Part shown: positions 1 through 6,164 of the stretch, piece after piece
How the letters are laid out: each line of letters starts with the position of its first letter
How positions within the stretch are numbered: the stretch's first letter is position 1
Assembly: GCA_043756275.1 (NCBI GenBank)
Contig: JAYURJ010000084.1
Span: forward strand, 1-15,025
DNA length: 15,025 nucleotides
From: UKL13-2 sp043756275
GTDB lineage: Bacteria > Pseudomonadota > Gammaproteobacteria > Burkholderiales > Usitatibacteraceae
Direction of reading: 5' to 3'
Position numbers and translations under genes: made by a program
The notes under the pieces: generated by a model
Database searches by the model: none
Told to the model about the DNA's origin: nothing
What the model saw: the letters and a program-made list of their open reading frames with translations, nothing else

Positions 1-216
1 GAGATCTGAAAGGTTTACGGCGAGAGCCTTGTGCCCGAGTTTTTCCGGATCAGCATCTGGGAAAAAATGTGTGCCGGAAACCAGCGTATCGGTCGAAATC
101 GCCAGCTCGTTACCGGGCGAAACAGTAATCAGCGCGCAATCGTCACCGACACCAAGCGTCGCGTTTTTAACAGGTCGCGTGAAATATTTTGCGATTGATT
201 CAAATTCGGGCGACAT
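1..216 (-). CDS. thiL: Thiamine-monophosphate kinase ThiL, N-terminal part (cut by window edge)
   Basis: Reading the minus strand from ATG at 216 gives 72 codons without a stop up to the window edge. The protein starts MSPEFESIAKYFTRP, then shows GVGDDCAL (about residues 26-33), ISTDTLVSGTHFFPD and HKALAVNLSDL. These are the hallmark N-terminal blocks of ThiL (AIR synthase-like ATP-binding fold); the DD pair and the STDT block help bind Mg-ATP. ThiL phosphorylates thiamine monophosphate to thiamine diphosphate in the cytoplasm. An in-frame stop lies just upstream of the ATG, which supports this start, but no good Shine-Dalgarno sequence is visible. In many betaproteobacteria thiL directly follows nusB; here they are 3.8 kb apart, so the gene probably needs its own promoter within 217-515. 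The rest of the gene lies outside the window. Confidence 0.93.
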   Translation of the reverse strand, partial: MSPEFESIAKYFTRPVKNATLGVGDDCALITVSPGNELAISTDTLVSGTHFFPDADPEKLGHKALAVNLSDL

Positions 217-515
217 CAGTGAATTTTATCTAAAAACAAAAGAAATCGTCCGCATATTTCTTGTCCTCATGCACCATGTTCGCGCCACCTGCTCTTTCCC
301 CCGCAGTCGCGAAGGAAGGCTGAGATGGGGGAGTCGAAACTCGTGCGTTGCACCCACGCGCTGCGCTAATGCTGAAGCTTGACGTTGCAGGTTAAGCGGC
401 ATATGCGATTGATTTATTTTGTGGGAAGGTTGAATGGTTAAAATCTAATACTTGCGCGGCGTTTGAGGCATAAAGACTTGAAGACGCTCGTGGATATTGG
501 GTTTACAAGATAGAG
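217..515. other. Intergenic stretch upstream of thiL, no gene recognised
   Basis: About 300 bases with no convincing coding frame on either strand. It must hold whatever promoter now drives thiL (minus strand), but I cannot point to clear -35/-10 boxes. Around 292-333 a C-rich tract faces a G-rich tract (TTTCCCCC ... GATGGGGGAG). It vaguely resembles a worn copy of the C-rich/G-rich hairpin repeat at 9785-9882. No TcmP N-terminal motif is seen here, so the missing front of the tcmP remnant is not in this stretch. Confidence 0.5.
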
Positions 516-658
516 AACTTCTAAAAACCTTAACACTGTCTCCCCGGCGAACAACCACAACGGTTGCGCCTGGCCGGGGCCTAAGTTTGCAAGCAGGATC
601 AGTTACTTATAAAACTTGGATACCGGCCTTCGCCGGTACGACAGGGTTTTTAGAAGTT
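516..658. repeat. 143-bp MITE-like element with 14-bp terminal inverted repeats
   Basis: The sequence AACTTCTAAAAACC at 516-529 is the exact reverse complement of 645-658 (GGTTTTTAGAAGTT). Between them lie at least two hairpins. One is CCCCGGC (542-548) with GCCGGGG (573-579), nesting CAACC/GGTTG. The other is TACCGGC (621-627) with GCCGGTA (632-638) around a CTTC loop. Read on the plus strand, the second hairpin encodes WIPAFAGTT, a peptide familiar as a false ORF from REP-like repeats in many proteobacteria. No transposase is encoded, so any movement would need an enzyme supplied elsewhere. The element abuts the front edge of the tcmP remnant, and its right repeat supplies an in-frame stop (TAG at 651-653). 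I see no clear target-site duplication. Confidence 0.75.
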
Positions 659-659
659 T

Positions 660-902
660 GCGCCTGGCTGGCAAAAAGTGATTGATGCAAATCGACCAGC
701 ACAGGCCGTCAGATTGGAACTTGTGAATTATTGGCTCGAATTGCTAAACGCTGCCGGTATTACTCATTCCCAAGAGATGCCGCTGATCGTGAACAGCAAG
801 CGCGGCCCACTATACTGGCTCGTGTTTGCGGGACATCACACGCTTGGAGACAAGTTGTGGAGGTCAATTATCGCTGACGGCCAAGGCGTACTTGGTTTGT
901 AG
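660..902 (+). pseudogene. C-terminal remnant of a TcmP-like (three-Cys-motif partner) gene
   Basis: An open frame of 80 codons ends in TAG at 900-902, 34 bases before the DUF5131 gene. It reads PGWQKVIDANRPAQAVRLEL..., then a block MPLIVNSKRGPLYWLVFAG and H(H)TLGDKLW. This matches my recollection of the C-terminus of TcmP proteins: a short lead with GW/EW, a helix, then PxxNSxGxxLYxLxFAxxxxxGxKxW. TcmP genes characteristically sit next to DUF5131 genes, as here. Full-length members are roughly 250-380 residues, so most of the protein is missing. The frame is closed on the left by a stop inside the inverted-repeat element. A GTG at 678 could start a 74-residue product, but I see no ribosome site that makes this likely. 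The remnant call is inference from motif likeness and position. Confidence 0.6.
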
Positions 903-936
903 TCTAGAATTGCCCCGTCATTTCAAGGTGACTTCA

Positions 937-1650
937 ATGGGAACACTTTCCTCAATCGAGTGGACAGACATGACGTGGAACCCAGTCACGGGCTGCACAA
1001 AATTGTCAGCGGGATGCAAACATTGCTATGCCGAGCGTGTGGCTGAGCGTTTTTGGGGTGACCGCAAATTCACCTCCGTGCAAACGCATCCGGATCGGCT
1101 CGATCAACCACGTAAATGGCGGAAGCCACGCACGATTTTTGTGAATAGCATGAGCGACCTTTTTCACGAAAAGGTACCGTCAGATTTCATCAAGGCAGCT
1201 TTCAAGGTAATGGTCGAATGCCCGCAACACCAGTTCCAAATTTTGACCAAGCGAAGCGAACGATTGCTCGACATGGCGCACGAGCTGCCATGGCCGTTGA
1301 ATATTTGGATAGGTGTGAGCGTCGAAGATGATCGGGTATTGCACCGAATCGACCAACTGCGCGATGTTCCGGCGGCTGTGCGCTTCCTGTCACTTGAGCC
1401 GCTGATCGGGCCATTGGAAAATCTTGATCTCGACGGTATCGATTGGGTGATTGTCGGTGGTGAATCCGGGCCCGGTGCCAGACCTGTAGAAGCGAAGTGG
1501 GTCACGTCAATCCATAGGCAATGTGTCGAACACGATGTTCCGTTCTTTTTCAAGCAGTGGGGCGGTGTTCGAAAAGGCGACTTTGGTCGCTCGTTGAACG
1601 GTCGTACTTATGATGAAATGCCAGCGCCGCGAGAGCGAGTCGTTGGATAG
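937..1650 (+). CDS. DUF5131 family (phage Gp37/Gp68-like) three-Cys-motif protein
   Basis: A protein of 237 residues. The start ATG at 937 is chosen over an upstream in-frame ATG (826) for two reasons: the family begins with a short lead and then xIEWTDxTWNPVTGC, and an AGGTGA Shine-Dalgarno sits at 926-931. Three cysteines, C20, C27 and C30 followed by Y31 (CTKLSAGCKHCY), form the three-Cys motif. Other family blocks are FVNSMSDLFHE, TKRSERL, WIGVSVED, RFLSLEPLIGP, WVIVGGESGPGARP and the C-terminal FFFKQWGG...DGRT-type ending (here NGRTYDEMP), so the protein looks complete. The family is often compared with radical-SAM enzymes because of the cysteines. Its substrate is not established as far as I know, and it occurs on phages and mobile islands. 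Its usual partner, TcmP, is present here only as a fragment upstream. Confidence 0.9.
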   Translation: MGTLSSIEWTDMTWNPVTGCTKLSAGCKHCYAERVAERFWGDRKFTSVQTHPDRLDQPRKWRKPRTIFVNSMSDLFHEKVPSDFIKAAFKVMVECPQHQFQILTKRSERLLDMAHELPWPLNIWIGVSVEDDRVLHRIDQLRDVPAAVRFLSLEPLIGPLENLDLDGIDWVIVGGESGPGARPVEAKWVTSIHRQCVEHDVPFFFKQWGGVRKGDFGRSLNGRTYDEMPAPRERVVG

Positions 1651-1823
1651 ATTGCATGGCGCTGCGAATCCGTATTGACGTAAATAATGGAGTAATTGCC
1701 GGGCCGGAGCGTATAGTTTCGCAAAACAATTGACGCTGGCCCTCTATATTTGCGTTATTGTCTGAGTTGCCAGTTGAAGGCACTTGGAAATGTCCCGATA
1801 ATAAGTAAGACTAGAGCAAATCC
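1651..1823. other. AT-richer leader upstream of the RES toxin-antitoxin cassette
   Basis: Spacer of 173 bases between the DUF5131 gene and the three-gene cassette. TTGACG occurs twice (1675-1680 and 1730-1735). The second copy, with GTTATT at 1754-1759 (18-base spacing), could form a weak sigma-70 promoter, and TATATT lies at 1745-1750. As antitoxins of this type normally repress their own promoter, an operator would be expected here. I do not see a strong palindrome that proves it. Confidence 0.3.
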
Positions 1824-2582
1824 ATGGGTGAGAAACAATTGATTACGTGCACCATCACATCACTAGAGGTCAATTACACTCTTCCGTTTGTATTGCCCTT
1901 TTTTGAACTCAATGCCAATGCGAATGTAGTTGCGCAAAGTATTTATCGCGAATTGAGCAAGGTATGGTATGCGGACTTGAAGGACATTCGTGTCAGGACA
2001 GGCTCTACGCTGGCAGATTCGTTTGTCGGGCTAACGATTTTTCGCGGCAGCGGTACAGTTGAAGTGACCGCAAAGGATTTTGGTGTTTTTCTCCGGGACG
2101 CGCTTCCCCGGGATCGCGCTACGATCATGCAAGCGTTGGTAGGTGCGCTGGAAGGTTTGAGCGAGCACGTACCAATTAATAACTGGGGCAATGAAGTGGT
2201 AAACGTTGCTGCCGAGCTTACGATTGATGACAATTGCTTGATCAACGATTTTCTGACCAACGATTTTCTGACGCATCTTGCGCCCGTGAGCCTGCAAGGA
2301 AGTGCGTCGGAGCCGAACGTCAAATTCTCTCAAGGGCTAAAAATCATTGTCGAAAAAGGCGGCGAATGGAGTTGCGATATTTCGTTAGTGAGACGACTGG
2401 GTAACCCGAAAGCACTTTGGCTTATGGTTGGTGTCCGCGCGAAAGACGCAGGAAAGACCTTTCAAAGTTGTGGCGAGCGGGTGCAGTACTTTGAGGATGC
2501 AGTAAAGGCTGGCGTCAACGAAGTCTTTTCCAAGATAGGACTTAACGTGGTAGAAAAAGTAGTCGCTTTGGAGCCGAGTTAA
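1824..2582 (+). CDS. Unrecognised 252-residue protein, first gene of the RES cassette
   Basis: I do not recognise this protein. It has 252 residues, no signal peptide, no membrane segment, and only three cysteines (residues 9, about 187 and 217). The N-terminal half alternates predicted strands (VGLTIFRGSGTVEV) with an amphipathic stretch (DFGVFLRDALPRDRATIMQALVGALEGL). The C-terminal part ends in a helix-like FEDAVKAGVNEVFSKIGLNVV. Length and layout faintly recall the sporadic TIGR04255 family, but this is weak. Codons 141-150 read NDFLTNDFLT, from a 15-base tandem duplication. Start ATG 1824 has only a poor AGAG ribosome site. The stop overlaps the next start by one base (TAATG, 2580-2584), which points to translational coupling with the antitoxin gene. 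A role tied to the toxin-antitoxin pair is inference from gene order only. Confidence 0.75.
   Translation: MGEKQLITCTITSLEVNYTLPFVLPFFELNANANVVAQSIYRELSKVWYADLKDIRVRTGSTLADSFVGLTIFRGSGTVEVTAKDFGVFLRDALPRDRATIMQALVGALEGLSEHVPINNWGNEVVNVAAELTIDDNCLINDFLTNDFLTHLAPVSLQGSASEPNVKFSQGLKIIVEKGGEWSCDISLVRRLGNPKALWLMVGVRAKDAGKTFQSCGERVQYFEDAVKAGVNEVFSKIGLNVVEKVVALEPS
2244..2273 (+). repeat. 15-bp tandem duplication inside the 252-residue gene
   Basis: AACGATTTTCTGACC (2244-2258) is followed directly by AACGATTTTCTGACG (2259-2273), identical except for the last base. It is in frame and gives NDFLT twice. It looks like a recent replication-slippage duplication that keeps the frame open. Confidence 0.9.
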
Positions 2583-3103
2583 TGCTGTCCGGACAAACAC
2601 ACCCAACGCCGTACCAGTCAAACTTGCAGACGTTGGGAATGATGTCGTCCGCGTTGAGAAACGTGATTGAGGAGCCAGCGGCGAGCGCCACAGAGGGTTG
2701 GGCCCCGCAAGGCAAGAAAGGCTTGGCAGTGACGCCGGTACAGAGCCGAGTCGCGGTGCTTGATGGCCCCGAAGAACTGTTTGCGAAGATTGTTGCTGCG
2801 TGGCAAGTGGAGCAATCTGCGGAGAAATTGCTCGGTGCGAATACCGGCGACAGGCGGCGCGTCAAGGATATCCTTTCCGGATATGATCGGCTGAAATCCC
2901 GAGACGAGAAGGATCGCGTTGGCGAGTTGTTTCGAATCTTTGCGTTCGTGCATTCACTTTTTCGCACTCGCGAAAATGAGCTCGCGTTTATGCACACAAG
3001 ACAGGATGCGTTGGGCGGTACGCCGCTGTCGCTCATTCTCGAAGGTTCGTTTGACAACCTTCGGAAAGTTCGCCAATTTGTGCAGTCGCTGGCGAATTAC
3101 TGA
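2582..3103 (+). CDS. MbcA/ParS/Xre-type antitoxin (DUF2384 C-terminal domain)
   Basis: A protein of 173 residues. About residues 112-172 fit the MbcA/ParS/Xre toxin-binding domain: a helical lead (GELFRIFAFVHSLF), then FMHTRQDALGGTPLSLILEG, corresponding to the family's LGGxxPLxLxxxG core, then LRKVRQFVQSL. Residues about 63-105 (LFAKIVAAWQVEQSAEKLLGA...) sit where these antitoxins carry their DNA-binding helix-turn-helix, though the helix-turn-helix itself is only weakly visible. The first 55-60 residues look disordered, which makes the protein longer than many relatives. ATG 2582 overlaps the previous stop by one base and has GGAG eight bases upstream. The next gene is a RES toxin three bases away, the standard antitoxin-toxin order. 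By family knowledge it should neutralise the toxin through its C-terminus and probably repress the operon. Confidence 0.82.
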   Translation: MLSGQTHPTPYQSNLQTLGMMSSALRNVIEEPAASATEGWAPQGKKGLAVTPVQSRVAVLDGPEELFAKIVAAWQVEQSAEKLLGANTGDRRRVKDILSGYDRLKSRDEKDRVGELFRIFAFVHSLFRTRENELAFMHTRQDALGGTPLSLILEGSFDNLRKVRQFVQSLANY

Positions 3104-3106
3104 ACT

Positions 3107-3748
3107 GTGGATTTTGACAACGTCGACATAACAAGAATTGATGATCGTGTATTTCGATTGCTTGCGCCGCCAACTCTTGACGATGCATTGGCGGCGCTAG
3201 GTACATCACCGAGAAACGCGCGCGCAATCGAAACCTTTCTCAATAGCACCACCGCCCGCGCGCTAACGACGAACGATATCGCTTTCGCTTTTGAGCCGCC
3301 CTTCCGTGTAGGCCGGTTTTCTGACGGGCAGCACGGCGTGTTCTACACCGCTCTGGAAGAAGAAACCGCGATTAGCGAGCTGCGCCATCACGTCGTAAAG
3401 CGGCTGCAAGCTAAGTTCTCGAATGAGGCACATTACGTGGTGATGTCGTTTCGCGTATTCGGCAAAGCAAAGGATTTTCGGCCAGTACAGGCGCACATGC
3501 CTTATTTGTCCGATCAGAATGAGCATGACGCTTATCCGCTTTGTCAGGCGCTCGCGCGCCAAGCAATAGCACACTCCCTTGATCTGATTATCACGCCATC
3601 GGCGCGCAGGGCTGCGGGTAGTTGTGCGCCTGTTTTTTTCTCCGCGTCAGTCGATGTTAGTAGTTCAGAGAAAAGCGGCGCTGTTGTGTTCCGGGTAGAT
3701 AAGCACTCGCAATTGGCGGACGTGAGGTGGGTCCAAAAGGCGGCATAA
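3107..3748 (+). CDS. RES-domain toxin (NAD-acting, ParT/MbcT type)
   Basis: A protein of 213 residues from a GTG start, three bases after the antitoxin stop; there is no clear ribosome site, so coupling to the upstream gene is likely. The RES signature residues are visible. R70 lies in VGRFSDGQHGVFYTA and E91 in EEETAISELRHH. S165 lies in IITPSARRAAGSCAPVFF, the family's PSAR...aLF-like block. An early VFR at 15-17 also fits the family's opening. Characterised RES toxins share an ADP-ribosyltransferase-like fold. They either degrade NAD+ (MbcT, and other Xre-RES pairs) or modify phosphoribosyl pyrophosphate synthetase (ParT), stopping growth. Length is typical and all key residues are present, so an active toxin is expected. 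Which of the two activities it has cannot be told from sequence. Confidence 0.88.
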   Translation: MDFDNVDITRIDDRVFRLLAPPTLDDALAALGTSPRNARAIETFLNSTTARALTTNDIAFAFEPPFRVGRFSDGQHGVFYTALEEETAISELRHHVVKRLQAKFSNEAHYVVMSFRVFGKAKDFRPVQAHMPYLSDQNEHDAYPLCQALARQAIAHSLDLIITPSARRAAGSCAPVFFSASVDVSSSEKSGAVVFRVDKHSQLADVRWVQKAA

Positions 3749-4044
3749 GCTCTGCATTTTTACCCTACTGCGTTCGGGTGCAGCGGATTTGGTATTCACG
3801 AACACAGGTAGGCGTGTTCAAGTATTAAGAGCTAACTGGTAGAACAACCGCGTCAGGGTGATCTAATTCAATTTATTGGCCGTTAGATTGTTACCCATCG
3901 AATTCAGCTATCACCCCCATGTCGCACTCGACTGTTTCACAACTCGCGCAAAAAAACAAAGTGGCACTGTGAAAAATTTCGAAAAACACAATTGGCGATG
4001 ATCCCTTATTGAGTTTCAACCAGGCGTAAGGGCGGCTGTGTTGA
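3749..4044. other. Convergent intergenic region between RES gene and nusB
   Basis: Nearly 300 bases with no gene that I can support. It lies between the ends of two convergent transcripts, so terminators would be expected. I see only weak hairpins: GAACAC/GTGTTC at 3800-3819, and CCCTTA/TAAGGG at 4003-4032 with an 18-base loop. Neither has a U-tract placed as in a classical intrinsic terminator. It also marks the right edge of the accessory segment, somewhere before the nusB stop codon. Confidence 0.5.
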
Positions 4045-4557
4045 TCAATCCGGCGTCTTCGCAACGCGCCTTGTTTTTGTAGTTACTTTGACAGCAGTTG
4101 TTTTTCTTACCGGGGTTGATTCAGGCGCGCCCGCTTGAAACGAAATCTCACCTGCACGCTCTGTCGCCGCCAACTTGTCGAGGATGCCATTGATATATTT
4201 GTGGCCATCCGTGCCGCCGTAAGACTTCGCAAGCTCGATGGCTTCATTGATGATGACGCGATAAGGTGTCTCTGGCAGGTTCGCCAATTCGAACGAACCG
4301 ATCAGCAGAATGGCGGCTTCAATCGGGCTCACTTCGCGCCAGGGGCGATCCAGGAGTGGTTGCAGTTTTTCTTTGAGGGTTTCTGCATGCTTCAACACGC
4401 CACTCAGGATCGTTAAAAACAAGGCGCTATCGGCCTTGGCGAATCCTTCCGCGTGTGCATACTGCTGCTCGATATCTGCAAGGCTTTGCCCGGCCAATTG
4501 CCATTGATACAGCGCTTGCAACGCAAACTCGCGGGAACGTCGGCGGGCACTTTTCAT
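4045..4557 (-). CDS. nusB: Transcription antitermination factor NusB
   Basis: A protein of 170 residues starting MKSARRRSREFALQALYQWQL, the conserved NusB opening whose basic residues contact boxA RNA. It continues with RPWREVSPIEAAILLIGSFEL and PYRVIINEAIELAKSYGGTDGHKYINGILDKLA, all classical NusB blocks. NusB pairs with NusE (ribosomal protein S10) to load on boxA and keep RNA polymerase processive on rRNA operons. The body ends near residue 131. A further ~39 residues, rich in Thr, Lys, Arg and Val, form a low-complexity basic tail not present in E. coli NusB (about 140 residues). Its ATG overlaps the ribH stop by four bases (ATGA, 4554-4557). It is the last gene of the operon here, whereas thiL would usually follow. 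Confidence 0.96.
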   Translation of the reverse strand: MKSARRRSREFALQALYQWQLAGQSLADIEQQYAHAEGFAKADSALFLTILSGVLKHAETLKEKLQPLLDRPWREVSPIEAAILLIGSFELANLPETPYRVIINEAIELAKSYGGTDGHKYINGILDKLAATERAGEISFQAGAPESTPVRKTTAVKVTTKTRRVAKTPD

Positions 4558-5027
4558 ACTCGCTCCCGCGCGTTTGCGGTGATTGTGCTGAGCGTATGTG
4601 CCATTTCTATCGCCGCGCGCGCGCAGTCTGCACCTTTTTCATGAATGCGCGCCAGCGCTTGCTCGTCGGTATCGACGGTCAAAATACCATTGGCGATCGG
4701 CACCCCTGTTTCCAGCGTTGCATCCATCACGCCTCGGCAGCTTTCATTTGACACGACCTCAAAATGATAAGTGTCCCCACGGATGACTGCGCCAATGGCA
4801 ATCAGGGCATCATATTTTTGCGTATGGGCCATCGTTTGCAGGGCGATTGGAATCTCGAGTGCGCCCGGCACTGACACATGATCAATTGAGGCGGGATCGA
4901 CACCATGTTTTTGCAGCTCAGCTACACACGCGTCCAGCATGCCCAGCACGATGGGTTCGTTAAACCGGCTCTGGACGATGCCGATGCGCAGTTGCTGCCC
5001 GTCCATATTAATTTTGATCGAATTCAT
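4554..5027 (-). CDS. ribH: 6,7-dimethyl-8-ribityllumazine synthase
   Basis: A protein of 157 residues, the usual length for the family. It joins 5-amino-6-ribitylamino-uracil with 3,4-dihydroxy-2-butanone 4-phosphate, the penultimate step of riboflavin synthesis, and normally assembles into pentamers or 60-mer shells. Visible family motifs are RIGIVQSRFNEPI (residues 14-26), VPGALEIPIAL (53-63) and GAVIRGDTYHFEVV, with the catalytic histidine at H88. The ATG at 5027 is used; M8 is a possible alternative because many homologs start close to the RIGIV strand. It lies six bases after the ribBA stop and overlaps nusB by four bases, so the three are surely one transcript. Confidence 0.96.
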   Translation of the reverse strand: MNSIKINMDGQQLRIGIVQSRFNEPIVLGMLDACVAELQKHGVDPASIDHVSVPGALEIPIALQTMAHTQKYDALIAIGAVIRGDTYHFEVVSNESCRGVMDATLETGVPIANGILTVDTDEQALARIHEKGADCARAAIEMAHTLSTITANARERV

Positions 5028-5033
5028 ACAGCC

Positions 5034-6164
5034 TTATTGAGATATCGCGACGCTATGCAATTTACGTTCGTTTGACGGCGGCACGTACTCGACAACCTCA
5101 AGGTCAAAGCCCGCCATTGAAGGAATTTTCTTGGGCCATGCAAGCACGCGCATTTTTCTGACATTCAGCTTGTGCAAAATTTGCGCGCCGATACCGTGCA
5201 GTAACGGGTCCCACTTGGCGGTCCGCTTTGGCTTGTCGCTCGGCGGGATAAATCTTGCGAGTATGGACTCCGCACTTTCAGTTCCGCGCAGCAGCACAAT
5301 CACACCGGTACCGTCGTTGGCGATGATGCGCATGGCATCGGCGACCGAATAGGCGTGACGTGTGCTGTCAAAGTCAAACAGGTCAATCGAGGTGAATGGC
5401 TCGTGGACACGCGTGAGCACCGGAACCTCCGGCAGTATGTCCCCGCGGGTAAGCGCCAGATGCACTTCGTTCACGGTCTTATCGAGAAAGGCGTGCAACT
5501 TGAAGGCGCCGTACGGCGTGGAAATGGTCTTTTCCGAGACCTGCTCGACAAGCGTTTCGTTGACAGACCGGTAGCGGATCAGGTCTGCAATGGTGCCGAT
5601 CTTCAATCCATGCCGCGCCGCAAACGGCAACAGGTCTGGCAACCGGGCCATGGTGCCGTCTTCGTTCATGATCTCGCATAGCACCGCAGCCGGATTCAGG
5701 CCAGCGAGCCTGGCAAAATCGCAGCACGCTTCCGTATGTCCTGCGCGGGTGAGCACGCCTCCCGGTTTCGCTATCAGCGGAAATACATGACCCGGCTGAA
5801 CGATGTCGTCGGCTGTTGCATTCGGCCGTGTGGCAACGCGAATGGTATGTGCGCGATCCGCGGCTGAAATGCCGGTAGTGATGCCAGTTGCGGCTTCGAT
5901 CGCCACAGTGAAATTCGTGCCATGCACGGTCCGGTTCTTCTCGGCCATGGGCGTGAGTTTTATCTGTTTCGCGTGATCTGCCGTCACCGGCATACAAATG
6001 AGTCCGCGGCCATGGGTGGCGAGAAAATTTATTTTCTCGGCAGTAACGTGATCGGCTGCAAAAATGAGATCGCCCTCGTTTTCGCGATCCTCGGCATCCA
6101 CCAGCACCACCATACGGCCCAAGCGGATGTCTTCGATAATTTCTTGTGTTGTTGCGATCGTCAT
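5034..6164 (-). CDS. ribBA: RibBA-type protein: DHBP synthase with a degenerate GTP cyclohydrolase II-like C-terminus (RibBX)
   Basis: A protein of 376 residues. Residues 1 to about 205 are a complete 3,4-dihydroxy-2-butanone 4-phosphate synthase: DRENEGDLIFAAD, GRGLICMP, HGTNFTVAIEAATGITTGISAADRA, GHVFPLIAKPGGVLTRAGHTEA and CEIMNEDGTMAR carry the acidic and histidine metal ligands. Residues from about 212 to 376 align with GTP cyclohydrolase II in their framework (ISTPYGAFKLHAF, VHEPF, HGIGAQIL). They lack the GCRSGDxxxSxRCDCG zinc site, however, and contain no cysteine at all. The second domain should therefore have no cyclohydrolase activity. This matches the RibBX variant described in Proteobacteria. 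A separate ribA should exist elsewhere in the genome. The start ATG overlaps the ribE stop by four bases. Confidence 0.93.
   Translation of the reverse strand: MTIATTQEIIEDIRLGRMVVLVDAEDRENEGDLIFAADHVTAEKINFLATHGRGLICMPVTADHAKQIKLTPMAEKNRTVHGTNFTVAIEAATGITTGISAADRAHTIRVATRPNATADDIVQPGHVFPLIAKPGGVLTRAGHTEACCDFARLAGLNPAAVLCEIMNEDGTMARLPDLLPFAARHGLKIGTIADLIRYRSVNETLVEQVSEKTISTPYGAFKLHAFLDKTVNEVHLALTRGDILPEVPVLTRVHEPFTSIDLFDFDSTRHAYSVADAMRIIANDGTGVIVLLRGTESAESILARFIPPSDKPKRTAKWDPLLHGIGAQILHKLNVRKMRVLAWPKKIPSMAGFDLEVVEYVPPSNERKLHSVAISQ

Noticed and set aside
29..382. 117-codon open frame on the plus strand
   Set aside because: Its first half is antisense to the clear thiL start, and the rest has no family-like features.
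190..414. Direct repeat TGCGATTGATT at 190-200 and 404-414 as an insertion scar
   Set aside because: An 11-base match is expected by chance many times in 15 kb, and one copy lies within thiL coding sequence.
497..685. 62-codon open frame containing WIPAFAGTT
   Set aside because: It is the translation of the inverted-repeat element; this peptide is a well-known artefact of REP-like repeats.
826..936. Upstream 37-codon extension of the DUF5131 gene
   Set aside because: It overlaps the tcmP remnant. The family starts at the IEWTD block, and a good ribosome site precedes ATG 937.
3829..3885. tRNA-like stretch (GAGCTAACTGGTAGAACA resembles a D-arm)
   Set aside because: No acceptor stem, anticodon stem or T-arm can be folded around it. 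It is at best a chance match or a very decayed relic.
4003..4032. CCCTTA/TAAGGG hairpin after nusB as an intrinsic terminator
   Set aside because: The loop is 18 bases and the T-run on the minus strand is about 15 bases away from the stem.
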